Shown here: positions 1 to 10,663 of the stretch, in pieces
Position numbering within the stretch: the stretch's first letter is position 1
How the letters are laid out: each line of letters begins with the position of its first letter
Assembly (NCBI GenBank): GCA_009829735.1
Contig: CM020619.1
Location: 33,830,283-33,894,282 of the forward strand
Length of the DNA: 64,000 bases
Source of the DNA: Pyropia yezoensis
Taxonomy: Eukaryota > Rhodophyta > Bangiophyceae > Bangiales > Bangiaceae
Reading direction: 5' to 3'
Notes under the pieces: generated by a model
Database searches by the model: none
Told to the model about the DNA's origin: nothing
Seen by the model: the letters and a program-made list of their open reading frames with translations, nothing else
Translations under genes and position numbers: made by a program

Positions 1-448
1 TCGGGTCGCAAACCCACTTGCCGCCGTCGCCGGCGTTGCCCAGCCGCTGCTCAAAGGCGCACGAAAAGTTGGGCTCGTAGTTAGACTGCCACCAGGTGCC
101 CACATCATCACTCTTGTCCGAAGCCGGAATCGTCTGCTGCTTGGCCTGTAGCGCGTAGATGTTCTTGCGGAGGGCCCACGCGGCGGGGGACTCACAAAAG
201 AAGCCGCCCGACTCGGTCCACGACTCACCGCAGTGAGCCGCGTCTCGGGGGGTGGCGGCGGCGGTCGCTTGCCCCTGCAGTGACGACGACATCATGGACG
301 CAACGGGGGCGGTCACCGCTGCAAACCCCCCATTATCTCCCTGCGTGCGGCTCCACGCAACAAACAGGAGCGCCGCAGCAATGGCGGCCGCCGCCGCCGT
401 CAGCGCCCGCCGGCCGTTGGGGGTCATCTGGTACTTGAGCCTGACCAT
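1..448 (-). CDS. METTL24-like methyltransferase, N-terminal part (runs off left edge)
   Basis: An open frame of 149 codons reads on the minus strand from an ATG at 448 (context TTTACCATGG) to the left edge with no stop. It begins with a short basic tail, then an Ala/Leu-rich hydrophobic helix (about residues 15-31), as in a type II Golgi/ER membrane protein. A low-complexity stem follows, then a conserved block at about residues 120-149 containing WWQSNYEPNFSC and GDGGKWVCDP. That block is typical of the entry to the methyltransferase domain of METTL24-like (Methyltransf_21/24) proteins. The SAM-binding core lies outside the window, so catalysis cannot be judged. The reading frame is clear; the family call rests on motif recognition. 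Confidence 0.7.
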   Translation of the reverse strand, partial: MVRLKYQMTPNGRRALTAAAAAIAAALLFVAWSRTQGDNGGFAAVTAPVASMMSSSLQGQATAAATPRDAAHCGESWTESGGFFCESPAAWALRKNIYALQAKQQTIPASDKSDDVGTWWQSNYEPNFSCAFEQRLGNAGDGGKWVCDP

Positions 449-1061
449 GGTAAAGGCGCCGGGTACACGACCAGGGGAGGAATGCCCTCACAGGGACAGA
501 GGTGCCGGTGCCAGGGAGAGTTGCAGGAGAAGGGAAGGAGGCGAGCGAGGCTGGGCGAGCGGTTGAGACTGCGGGCGAGTGTGCGGTGGGCAGAGCACCG
601 CCGTAGAAGTGATTCCTTATGTCAGCAGCGGCTGCGCGTCCGTACCGTGTTGGGGAGTTGCGCTTCCGTGTATTCGGTGAACGCAGTTGTCCCGCCGAGG
701 GAGCCCGGCGACGCGTGCTGCGTGCACGCACCAATGGGGGGGGGGGGGGGGCGGGTCACCCACTCCGCGGACGTCTTCAGAGCCGCTCATTCGGCAGCCA
801 CCCAAGAGGGGCGTGAAGGGGGGGATGAGCCTGAAGCACCCACCGCGCGCGATCTGGAGGCCCACTCCTCATTGAGAGTGCCACCTGCACGCATCCTCTC
901 GAAGGCAAGGGTTCAACTGAGCTATCGACTGGACCGATGACATGCATGGATCTCTCGCGTGCTGGTCTCCGGCTTGGCATAGGCAAAGTTTGGAACGCTC
1001 TTGGCACTTAATTGACCTTTGAAACGGCGCTTGCATGGCACAGCCAATGGGGGTGCCAGCT

Positions 1062-1116
1062 TTCGCCGCGACACCATGTCGAGGCACTTCTCGACATGGT
1101 GTCGGCTTGGCGAATG
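1062..1116. repeat. Inverted repeat / hairpin
   Basis: CGACACCATGTCGAG at 1069-1083 is repeated as a perfect 15-bp inverted copy at 1090-1104 with a six-base loop. After an asymmetric bulge the stem extends with TTCGCC/GGCGAA. It lies in non-coding DNA upstream of the leftmost gene. Function unknown. Confidence 0.85.
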
Positions 1117-1702
1117 CTCGCGGACCCACGTCCTCTGCGGTCAGCAGGCGCTAATCTATTGGTTCGGGCGGGCGTGGGCGGGAGTCAGCCTCCGAGCGGG
1201 GATCTGTAGCCCTCGGGGAGTTGGCACACGTGGGCCCTCGCTCTCCTGATTCGGGCCAGCCAGTTCAGTGCCACGCCACGGCGGGATCTACCGACCCAGA
1301 GTCGGGGAACGGGGCGCTCCGGGTGCTTCTGTTTCGGGCCACAGCGGACGGGGCGCGCAGATCGTGTGGTCTGTTGTGTCCCCCGCGGGCAGGCCAATCT
1401 AGCCCGCGAGAGAGGCTCTCACGGTGCTCTTTGGACCGCGGGTCGACTTGCCGACTCGCCAGTGCTAAATATTCGGATCGCGAGCCGACGGCGCCACGTT
1501 TTTTTCAGGGGCCACCCAGGGTGACACGCACCGCGGGCGACCCGCTTGGGCGATAGCGGTCAATGGATACGGATCGGGAATGTCTGGCGTGCCTCCCCCC
1601 GTGTGATCTCTGTGATTGGTGAGAACACTGGCAGGCGAGACCGGCCTGGATTCGGCAGCGTCCCTGCCCAAGTGGCTCTGGCGCTGGCGCTCATCCAGTC
1701 TG

Positions 1703-1813
1703 CCCAGCAGCCCCCCCGCCATTGGCTGGAGCCGGCACCCCCCTCCCCCCCCTCTCCTCTACCCAGCAGCCCCCCCGCCATTGGCTGGAGCCGGCACCCC
1801 CCTCCCCCCCCTC
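1703..1813. repeat. 59-bp tandem duplication
   Basis: A segment starting CCCAGCAGCCCCCCCGCC at 1703 recurs at 1762, with almost identical sequence over the unit. Each copy contains an ATTGG (inverted CCAAT) pentamer. It is a recent local duplication in non-coding DNA. Confidence 0.85.
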
Positions 1814-2349
1814 TGGCGCAGACTTGCCTACACGCGGCGCGCTGCGGGTCTGCGTTGCACGGCGGGGGGGAGGCAAAGTGGTCGTTCCCCCTCGAGGCTG
1901 GGCCCGCCAAGGGTGGCTCCGCGGCCACCACCCTCCGCACAGCCAGCCCGGTCGCTGGCTGCAGCGCCTGCCTCCCCCGCCCCGACGGCTTGGCTGCCGC
2001 CGCACCTCCCCCTCCCTCCCCACCCCCACCCACCCCGCTCCGCGGCCACCCACACAGGACGCGTGCGCCACGGTGGTGCCACCGCCGGGCAGATGCGCCA
2101 CCGTGGCTGGCCCCACACCCAATTTGGTCGGCGGCCGCAGGAGCCCGCGGTGGCCAGCTGCGTGCACATTCCATCTGTCCTCCCTTCTTCCCAGCTCCGC
2201 AGAGGTGGTTGGCTGGCTGGGTACCGCCGCCGTCACCGCCGCCGCTGCCGCTACCACCACCGCCGCCGCCGGCGCCCGGGCATCAAGCAGGGGGGTGCCG
2301 AGCGGTAGGGCGGGCGCAGGCCGGCGTCCGCCCTGCAGGGAGGGAGGGA

Positions 2350-2413
2350 GGGGAGCGTCCAGCCACCCCTAAATGGGAGTGGCTGGACGCTCCCCGGTGG
2401 CTGGACGCTCCCC
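2350..2413. repeat. 17-bp perfect inverted repeat plus third copy
   Basis: GGGGAGCGTCCAGCCAC at 2350-2366 is inverted at 2379-2395 with a 12-base loop, and a third copy in the second orientation follows at 2397-2413. This could fold as a hairpin or be the edge of a small foldback element. Confidence 0.85.
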
Positions 2414-3004
2414 TCTTTCTGGAGGGGCACCGTCGTCCTCTTTGAGACACTTTTCTCTTTTCTGGTGTGCTTCTGACGTGTATGGTGTGTGTCTCTTACT
2501 GCCGCCTGCTGGGACTTCAGCGGGGTAGAGGAACGGATGCTGCGCGTACGAAGATACGGCTGGGAGATTGCAACATGCCTAAAGAGGAGTCTGGGGGGCG
2601 AGGGTGGGCTGGCTGTGCACGATGCGCCCACAGAGCGTTGTCCGGCAGTGGGAGGCGGAAGGTGACAGGGGGATATACGGCGCCCCAAGCCTGACACGCC
2701 CCCGCCCGACCGGCCAGGCGCGGCGACGCGCGCGCGCCGGGCTCCCACCGCTGCTCCGCCGCCGGTAACAAGCCGCTGCGCAGCAGGCAGTTGCCAATTC
2801 CCAGCGCCCAAGAGGTGCCCGTCGCGTAGCCGAGCACCCCCCACCAGCACGCACGGCACCACCAGGGGCGTCCACCCCCGGCTGCCTGCCACCACGCCGC
2901 GGGGTTGTCGGCCTGCCCGGGATTGGCTGCACCCGGCACCCCCCCCCCCTCCCCACAGCTAGGGCACTGACGTGCCGCGACTGGCTGCATGCTGCACCGC
3001 CCAT

Positions 3005-3075
3005 GAATGGTGGCGGCGGCGGTGGTGGCGGCGGCGGTGGCGGCGGCGGTGGCGGCGGCGGCGGTGGCGGCGGCG
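3005..3075. repeat. (GGC/GGT)n microsatellite
   Basis: An imperfect trinucleotide tract of GGC and GGT units. A comparable (GCC)n tract lies at about 4508-4620. Neither is in a supported gene. Confidence 0.85.
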
Positions 3076-4056
3076 AGGCGGTCGTGGATGGGGAAGAGGC
3101 TCTTCGAAACTCTTTTGAAAACTACATGTGCGACGTGCCACGTGGAGTGATGCCACGAGTGTAGTTGATCTGAAAGAGTTTGATCCCTTCTCGTAGTTGG
3201 TGCCCACATCGGACTACAGAGGCTCTAACAAGTCTCGCTGTCCCGCCCGCTCCCCGCCACGCGATGACCGATGACCATGCTCGGTCCTTGGCCCTTGTCG
3301 GGATCAGGGCAGGACCCTTGGCCAGTCGACCAGACAAGATCCCCCCCTCGCCCCCCCCGCGGCCGCGGTCACGTCGACACCAATGGCGCCGGAACACCGC
3401 ATCGTGGTGCGCTCCGTGGCGGCGGACGACGGCGCAGCGTCCCCTTGTCCAAACTGCTCTGCCCTTGCTAGGCGCCCGCGGGCCGCGGGGATGCCCCTTG
3501 CTAGTCAACGGCGTAGATATCCCCTTGACCTACTAGCCGTCGATGTCATCGGCGGCACTGGGTCGGGAAGCGTGCAAGGACGCTCCGGCGCACGTGGCCC
3601 GCCGCTGACGGTGCCTCCTGCCATGATGAAGGCTGCGCCCAACGCCCTAACTCTCTCTTGTCCCGCCCCGGTGCCTACGGACGCCGCCACCCCCCCTATG
3701 CGCAGCGTCACCGGCATCCCGCGTGGCGAGCTTGGGGTGGAAGAAGCGGTGGGCGTGCCCCCCCCCCCCCCCCCCGCCCCCCCGCCCCCCTTCCCCCTCG
3801 GCGTACCACGGATTATCATTTCATCACCGACCATGAAGGTCGGTGCGAAAGGAAGAGGCCGTTGGGGGGGGACCGACCGTGTGCCTCCCGTCATGAGCGA
3901 CGCGCCTCGCGTCCCGGCGGGGAGCCCCCCCCCCACCCATCCAGTCGCCACCGTCCAGTGTGCGCGACGCCGTGCGCAAGGGGGGGGGGGGGGACGGAGG
4001 GAGGAGGGGTAGGGGCGCCGGCGATCCGGGGAGTCTCGCTCTCCCCTTCCCACCCC

Positions 4057-4058
<2 letters not shown>

Positions 4059-4092
<34 letters not shown>
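4059..4092. repeat. 34-base poly-C run
   Basis: An uninterrupted run of 34 C. A 22-base G run lies at 4316-4337, and runs of 10 or more C or G occur around 740, 3761, 3980, 5158, 7118, 44627, 58561, 60570 and 60770. They can form G-quadruplex or i-motif structures and are likely sites of length error. Confidence 0.9.
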
Positions 4093-4093
<1 letters not shown>

Positions 4094-5078
4094 CTCCATC
4101 TTGATGGCTTTGAGGGGGGGGTGGTGGCCCCCGCGGATCACCGTGGCGGTGTGGCGGTCGGCACCGAGCGTTGGGACGGGGGGGCCCCCCCCCGCGCATA
4201 ATGCGGCGGAGGGTGAGCGCGCGCGCCGCCTCCCCCTCCCTCCCGCGCGGAGGAATGGCGTCACCCACTCATCGCGCGCGGCGGGATGGGAACGACGGTT
4301 CCCGCCGGCCTTGGAGGGGGGGGGGGGGGGGGGGGGGTGTTTCCGTTTGAGCGGCTCGGGCCGCGCCCGCCGCTGCGTGCGCCACGCGGGACGTGCCCCG
4401 TGGGTCAGCGCTCCCGCCGCGGTGCCCCCCCCGGCGGTCGGGCGGGGCCGGCCACGCGCACGCCTCGCCCTCCCCCCCCCCATGATGAAAGGAGCACGTC
4501 AACGGCAACTGCCGCTGCCGCTGTCACCGCCGCCGCCGCCGCCGCCGCCGTCGTCTTCGTCGCCGCCATCCCCACCGCCGCCCGCTGTCGTCGCCGCCAT
4601 CCCCGCCGCCGCCGCCGCCAGACGGCAACCTTCCCGATGCACACGGGGCGGACCGCCGCCGTGGTGATCGGTGGATTGCACCCGCGCTGGCGGGGATGGG
4701 GCGGACCGCGTGGCGAGTGGGGCCTGCGGGCCCACAGGGCGGGCTAGGCGGGCAAGCCGGTGGCCGCTTGGCGCGCTGGGCGGTGGCGGCACCGCGTGGC
4801 GGCAGCGTATGCACCCAGGCAGTAGACTGGGAGCGGGGGGGTGGGGGGGGGAGGGGTGGAGGCCCGGGAGGTGGAGGCGGGGGACGCACCCCGCCTCCCC
4901 CAGGCCCCGCTCACGCCCGGCGCCGGGGAGATTGGGCGAGCAGCGGCCGGCGCGGCCCTCTTGCTGCTCTTGCGGGGGGATATGGGGAGCAAGGGGAGCA
5001 ACGGCCGGCGCCCCCCTCTTGCTGGCGCCTGCTGCTCCCCCCCCTCCCGCGGCACGGTCTGCCCCTGGTGAGGCGGCG

Positions 5079-5085
5079 TATAAAA
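5079..5085 (+). promoter_or_regulatory. TATA box of the cysteine-rich secreted protein gene
   Basis: TATAAAA lies 243 bases upstream of the ATG at 5328. No ATG occurs between the expected transcription start (about 5110) and 5328, so that ATG would be the first one met by scanning ribosomes. Confidence 0.6.
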
Positions 5086-5327
5086 CCCTCCCTTCTCCCC
5101 GGCACGGACGCGCGGGGGGGGTAGCCCCAAAGAGCGGCAAGCTGCAGGAGCCCCGCACCCCCCCCCCCCCCCCCCCATCACCCACCCACGCTGCTGTCCC
5201 TACTCTCCACCGACGCCACCGTGGGCCATCCCCGCCTGCCGACGCTCGTCTCACCCGCAGAGGCGCACCCCCTGCACGGGGCCCTGTTTGGCTGGGGCAC
5301 CCCGTGTGCACCTAGCCCCCGTCAAGG

Positions 5328-6194
5328 ATGGGTGCGCCACGCCCCAGCCACCCCCGCCGCGGCCTGATGATTACCGCGGTTGCGCTGGTAGCCATCGCGG
5401 CGGTGGCGGCGGAGGCGGCGGCGGCGGCGGCCAGCGCCCCCCCTGCGTCCTTGCCCCCTGCGCTGGCGCGCGCGCCCATGGACAACACCACGCTGGCCGC
5501 CGTCGCGCGCAGTCACCGTTACTTCAGTGAGGTGCTCAAGCCCCCCCCGCGGCAGCCCGCGTGGCAGGTCAAGCCCGAAGCCTGTCTGGCGCGCTACCGC
5601 GCCACTGGCAACGCCCCCGCCTACCTGTGCTGCATTGACCGCTCCATGGGCTTTTGTGTGGGCCGCTTGGCCTACACCACCGCCGGCGGCATCTGCACCT
5701 TGGACTGGACGCCCCTCCCAGGCGGACGCCAGTGCTGTGTGGCCCGGTCGGGGAGCGTCGGTGGCGTGCGGTGGTACATGGTCCCACCGGGGCTGATCGC
5801 CAGCCGCAACGCCCCGCCCCTGTCCGTCACGTGCCGGTCGGTGGGAAAGTGCCCGCTTGTAGGCTCGCCCGCGCGGACGCGCGCGCCAGAAGACTACGTG
5901 CAGATCTCCGAGTTTCCCGGGCGGTGTGGCAGCTGGGCGCCCAAGGTGTACAAGCGGTGTGAGCGGACTCTGTGTGCGGGCTCTGAGGTGCGGAGGCCAG
6001 TCAGGTCCCCCCCGCCCTCCACCTCCCTCCAGGCTTTGAAGGAGGATCTGTGCAAGTGGTTTGGCACCAAAGCGCAGTGCTGCCTGATCAAGGAGTGGTG
6101 GTGGCAGCGTGTCAAGTGCTGCCGCGAGTGCTCCCTTCCAGTGTGGGGGAGGAGGAGCTGGGGGTGTTGCTGGGCGGGTCCGCGGCCTCTTTGA
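5328..6194 (+). CDS. Secreted cysteine-rich protein, family not recognised
   Basis: This frame of 288 codons starts at the first ATG after a TATA box (context AAGGATGG) and ends at TGA. A basic N-terminal stretch precedes a strongly hydrophobic Ala/Val helix (about residues 14-36), which looks like a signal peptide or anchor; a second in-frame ATG at 5367 would give a more canonical signal peptide. The mature part contains 20 cysteines, including four or five CC pairs, and little else recognisable, so it is probably a disulfide-rich extracellular or wall protein. Codon third positions are strongly GC-biased, as in the other host genes. Bases 5988-6032 have the form GTGCGG...CCTCCAG, are 45 bases long and keep the frame, so they could be a small, possibly optional intron. 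No domain homology is claimed. Confidence 0.7.
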   Translation: MGAPRPSHPRRGLMITAVALVAIAAVAAEAAAAAASAPPASLPPALARAPMDNTTLAAVARSHRYFSEVLKPPPRQPAWQVKPEACLARYRATGNAPAYLCCIDRSMGFCVGRLAYTTAGGICTLDWTPLPGGRQCCVARSGSVGGVRWYMVPPGLIASRNAPPLSVTCRSVGKCPLVGSPARTRAPEDYVQISEFPGRCGSWAPKVYKRCERTLCAGSEVRRPVRSPPPSTSLQALKEDLCKWFGTKAQCCLIKEWWWQRVKCCRECSLPVWGRRSWGCCWAGPRPL

Positions 6195-8219
6195 GGGGAA
6201 GCTGCTGGGAAGGGGGGAGGAGGTCGAGCATTACAGTAGATTTTCTATTGACGAAGTGCGGATGCGAACACATTGACTGTCACTCTTTTTTTGAAGTAAA
6301 AGAAAGCAACGGTGATGCATACGGGGGCGTGGCCACGGCCTCGGCCGTTGCGGCAGCGGGAACGAGCGGTGAGACCCCCCTCCCTCTCCCATACAGCAGG
6401 AAAAAGTCAGCAGCACAGCAACCCGCGGAGGGGGAAGAAGGGCTTGGGGGGGTATGGGAGAGCGCTCACGGGAAACGGTTCAACTACTGGAACGGTGAGA
6501 TACAGTTGGGGGCGAGGAGCCGCCCGCCACCCCTCGCTAGCTGCGGCCCCCCCAGCCGCCGCGCCCCGGGCCCCTCCTCTCAGCGCCGTTGGTTGAGACT
6601 GTGCACCATGGACCGGGTCGCGGACGTGCCGCGGCGTCAGCTGGGCTGGCTGTGCCTGGTGCCCCCGCCGGTGCTTGCAGGCCCAGAGCTGGGGATCGAC
6701 CCCGCGGGAGCGTTTTCTTTTTTTGGGTGCAAGCAAAGAGGCTAAAAGGGCGGCCGCGGGCGGCTCCAGACAGGGAACGAGGAGGGCGGGGCTACCCCTG
6801 TGGGGGACATATCGAAACGCCTGCCGAAAATGAGTGCAACTTTCACGTGCACTGGCGCTCCCTTTCGCCGCCCCTTCCCCCTTTTGAGAGCGTTCCTGCG
6901 TCTCTGGGGTATGTATCTTGTGTACGGTGCAAAGCGAGGCGGGGCGTACAAACCCCTCGACATGACCGACCTTATGCATTGTACACCTCTTTATGAATTG
7001 ACTTGTTCACCAAGTCGGGTTCGTCCTGCTGCCTCAGGCGACGACGTCACGCACCAAAACGCCATCAGTGGCATCGCCTCCACTGTGCTCGGCGCTGTGT
7101 CGCCCTGCCCCTGCGCAACCCCCCCCCCCCCCCTCAGAGCAGAGGCCAGCCCGCGCTCGTAACAGGCCACGAAAGGACACCCGCCCGTGTCGCCAGACAG
7201 GGCGCCGTCCCCCTTCTTGCCGTTGGGAGTCACTCGGAAACCCCCTCCCACGCCTCTCTCTCCCCTGCCAGCCCCCCGGCCCACACCGTTGACACCGCGG
7301 CCTGCAAGGCCGCGGGAGCGCTTGGCACGCCGGCTGACGGTCGCTCGCCAACCGCAGGGGCGGGCCTCCACCGCCACCGCTGGTGACGGGTCAGGGTGTG
7401 GCGGCTCGGATCATGAGCCCCCTACCTCTTGCCACTCTATCCTCCCCCCAGGGGCGCACCGTCTCAACGGAACCACCACCCCCCCTTCGGGATGTTAATA
7501 GTGTGATCATCCCGCGTGGAGGGCCGGGAGTGGAGGAAGCGGGGCCCGCGCTGCCACCTCCCCCCCCCGCCCCCCCCCCCCCCCGCGGGTTCCACGGATC
7601 GTCGTTGTTGCTGCGCAATGGCACGCAAGCCAAGAGGGGGGCGGCGGCCGGCGTGGTGCGGGGTGAGAGGGGGGGGGTGGGAGGAGTAGCGCCTCCCGGC
7701 GGGGTGTCACCCATACTAAGCACGTACAAACGCGCAGTCTGCGCGGACCACGTGACAAGCACGGGTAGCCGTCGGCTGGCCACGCACGCGGGGCAAGCCG
7801 ACGGACGCTACCAGGCACTGGGTGCCCGGGGGGAGAGCCCGCGCGGCCGCCTATGAAGGCGCCTGTGGCCGGCGCCCGAGTCGACCGCCGCGCCGAGCGT
7901 CCCGCCAAAGAAACGGCCCGCCCACGGGGACGAGTCTGCCAGGGGCCCGTCCCGCCGCCGCAAGCGGCGCCGGTCCAGGCAGTCGGCAGGGGCGGGGGAA
8001 GGGATGGTGGCGGGAAAGCGCGCGAGCGGCCGGTAGGGGATGAGGAGGGGGGAGGAGCAGGCGGCACCGTAACTGCCGGCGGCCGCTGCCGCCTAGCCGG
8101 CGCCGTCACAGGACGGCCCGGCCGATCGTCCGCCTGGTTGCGCCGCCGACCGCCAGTTGTAAACCCCCCTCAGCCGCGCGGGCGAGAAGCCAGTTACCGG
8201 CCGGTGGGATCACAGGCAG
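6195..8219. other. Non-coding region with degenerate dispersed repeat
   Basis: No supported gene. Bases 7505-7690 share an order of short blocks with 3713-3900: CATCCCGCGTGG, then GTGGA(A/G)GAAGCGG, then a long C run, then CCACGGAT. This suggests two decayed copies of one dispersed repeat. The rest is G/C-rich with Pro/Arg-type open frames only. Confidence 0.5.
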
Positions 8220-9057
8220 GGTTGAAAGGGGATAATTATTGAGTCAAAATTATCGAGTAAATTATCAGAAAATAATAACGTTCAGGAGATCAGGAACGAT
8301 CATGATTATCAAACCTCCACGTGTTCCACCACGTGTCGGCTCGGAGGCTCATCTGACCAGACCGGACCGCCTGATCACGCGGCAGTGCCACACCCTGTCG
8401 TCGTCTTCGGAACTGTGTACGTAGCCGCGATACAGTACGGCAGCGTGCCCAGCCAAAATCCAGACCCACACCACGAGGACGACAGGAGCTACGTACGCCC
8501 ACTGGGACTTCACATTCTCCGCGGCGTACTGTACACGGCGGGTGCGGACGCCCCACGCGGCACGTCCTCCGCCGCCGACGTACTACGCGGCCCAACTTAT
8601 GCTCTACACCCTTTCCGAAAGCCGTGTCCGCAGCTCGTCAGGGGGCTCGTGTTGGGCACGACATGGTTACTTCATTGCTGTCATCCTAACACGTGGCTCC
8701 TGGGCAAAAACTATCAGAAACGTTTTCAATAATTATCGCATGTTTTTACTAACGATGTATGCTTTCGCAAAATTTATCAACCCTGATCACAGGGGGTTAG
8801 ATCGGCAATACATTGAAATGCGTAATGAGCGCACAACCTGATAAATCCTTGCTTGGTACTTTCAGGTCCGTGACAAATATTTTTTGTGCATGGGTCTGGC
8901 GATCAACGAACAGATACATTGGCAGAAGGTTCAGACATAGTGTGAAATGGTTTCCCTGGGCAAGTGTTGTGCCACAGGCAGATGTGATAATAATAGGGAC
9001 GTCGGTCTTACTTCGGGATCCATCGAGGTAGCTTCAAAACAGAAGTCACCATACTTG
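8220..9057. other. AT-rich island
   Basis: From the run GATAATTATTGAGTC to about 9050 the composition drops sharply towards AT compared with all neighbouring DNA. Only short open frames without recognisable content are present. It may be an old insertion; no terminal repeats could be defined by eye. Confidence 0.5.
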
Positions 9058-9119
9058 TCTGCCGTGTAGGGCACGGTGTTTCCGGAGCTGTACGGAAACA
9101 CGGTGCCCTAGACGGCAGA
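9058..9119. repeat. 27-bp near-perfect hairpin
   Basis: Arms at 9058-9084 and 9093-9119 are inverted copies of 27 bases with two mismatches, around an eight-base loop (GAGCTGTA). The core is GGGCACGGTGTTTCCG. It sits just after the AT-rich island. Possible roles are a small-RNA precursor, a transcription-end hairpin or a foldback element. Confidence 0.9.
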
Positions 9120-9831
9120 ATATTCTTTTGCGTACATGTGCAGCAGTGGAGAGGACTCTCTTTCCTCTCATCCATGTCCAGCGCACGGCGCTGGCGTACC
9201 GAGGCGCTGTCGCACGCTGTCTCACGAACCCGCCACCATCACCGGCGCCGCCAGACACACCGCTTAAGAAGCTCGCCACGACAGTGCTGCAGGTGCGCGT
9301 TCTCCGACTCCCCTCACACCTCATCTCCTCCCATCTTCCGTGTCACCCCTCCCGACCGTAAGCCGTGCCACCGCCGACCACCACTGAGCCGCCGACGGTC
9401 GCGCCCTCCCCGCAAACTGCACCACTCGCCACCGTGAGCAACCAGCGGCGGCCACAAGCCCCAGAGCTAAAGCTGCTATCCATCGCCGCACAGGCGACGA
9501 CGGCTGCCATCCCCGCAGCCCTTGCCGCTGCCGACCACCACGGCAAGCAGCTGGCAGCTCAGCGTCGAGCAGTACCAGCCGGCAGCGCAGTACAGAGCAC
9601 CGCTCCCTTGCAAGCAGGCGCGGTGACGCAGTGACCGTCACGCCCACCACCTGCGCTGTCCTGGCAGCCACCGGTCACTACCAGGTGAGTAGTGAATGCC
9701 GCCTTTACCACCTAGCCTTCTCTCGCCACAGTGCACAGCGCACAGAGTGCACCACGCACACAGTTGTTGCCTCCATCCATTACCACACAGCCGGCGAGGG
9801 CCACCTCACCTGCAACCCTTGCGACCACCAA
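9120..9831. other. Left flank of the retrotransposon array; weak coding traces
   Basis: A plus-strand frame is open over about 9128-9634 apart from one TAA at 9359, with an Ala-rich helical stretch near 9460-9560. A consensus donor (CAG|GTGAGT, about 9684) and acceptor (TCTCGCCACAG, about 9731) follow. These could be traces of a gene interrupted by the retrotransposon array, but no family is recognisable and the evidence does not support a gene call. Confidence 0.3.
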
Positions 9832-10662
9832 TGTAAGGGTTCGACCCTTACTTGATCCAATTCGGTCGTCAAGCCACTGATGTCATGCTAACTACATCCG
9901 TACTTGATCCGTGATATTCTTCGGACCGCATCCTGTGGATTCTAGATTCTTCCGAAAGCTTCGAACGCCTTCCGGATGAATCTTGAACCCCCCAAAGATC
10001 TTCCACGAATATACTTTGACACGTGGCAGGATGCGTGGCTTACAGTGGCCCTGGGACCCCTCCAGAGGGCCCATTATGGAAGGCCAATAATGGTGCTGGA
10101 ATTGCCATAGCTCGACGGGAACCAATAGTATCGCATATCCCGTTTCCAGCCTCTGGGACAGCGTTTGGGAGCGTGTAACGTGCTTACCAGTAGTATGCAA
10201 GAACGATCTTGCAAGTAGCCCACCCCCTCGGATTCACCCTTCTGAGAGGGGGGTGTGCCGCGACGAGTGCTGACCTGCGTTTTCGGACCACCTGGTGTGG
10301 CAAACAAGAGGGACTACGCCGAGGGCCCTGTGAGCGACCCGAGGGGTGTGCCAGAGGGTATAAAAGCGTGCGTGCCTGCGACCGAGGGTGGAGAACGGAG
10401 GGAGGACTCAAGCCCATCGACATAAACACCTTTGAATCCTAGAACCCGAGAACGACCGACGTCAAGCTCATCCCCTTCGCACCCGTCTTCTTCGCGGACG
10501 TCTTCTTCGCGCGCACGTGTTGCGCGCGACCGACCGACACTGAGTAGGTTATCCGCCGTCGTACCGCGCGTTCGTTGAGGGTGGGCGTAGGGTGGCGAGC
10601 GAGGGACCGTGCGAGCACGAGTGTGCGGTCGCGGACGGCGCTTCGCTGCGCTTCACCTTACA
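9832..10662 (+). repeat. Element 1 LTR 1 (831 bp)
   Basis: It begins TGTAAGG and ends CCTTACA, a perfect 7-bp terminal inverted repeat. The ends were placed from the last LTR of the array, where similarity stops right after TTACA. It contains a TATA box (TATAAAA, 10359-10365). This LTR differs from the other three at base 5 (TGTAA instead of TGTAT) and near 10571 (TTCG instead of TGCG). Confidence 0.92.
10359..10365 (+). promoter_or_regulatory. LTR TATA box (element 1)
   Basis: TATAAAA in the LTR, expected to start transcription near 10390. The same box recurs at 16806-16812, 23253-23259 and 29700-29706, so every LTR, including the last one, carries a promoter. Confidence 0.75.
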
Positions 10663-10663
10663 T

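Larger units (their letters stand above)
449..5078. other. Gene-poor, GC-rich low-complexity region
   Basis: No gene is supported between the methyltransferase start and the TATA box at 5079. Several open frames of 100-300 codons exist on both strands, but they are Pro/Arg/Gly-rich, shift with every C or G run and show no family signature. The region holds hairpins, a tandem duplication, GCC/GGT microsatellites and long C or G runs, listed separately. A motif of the form ATTGGCTG followed by CCGGCACCCC recurs near 1720, 1780 and 2920, and in reverse near 1043; it may be a dispersed repeat or CCAAT-type promoter element. Confidence 0.6.

Noticed and set aside
1546..2445. 299-codon plus-strand open frame and overlapping frames on both strands
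   Set aside because: Pro/Arg/Gly-rich translations of C-rich DNA present in several frames at once; no start context, no domain, and it crosses tandem duplications.
9947..9986. Heat-shock element in the element 1 LTR, as in heat-activated plant retrotransposons
   Set aside because: TTC trinucleotides recur at 10-base spacing, but no exact nTTCnnGAAn dimer is present.
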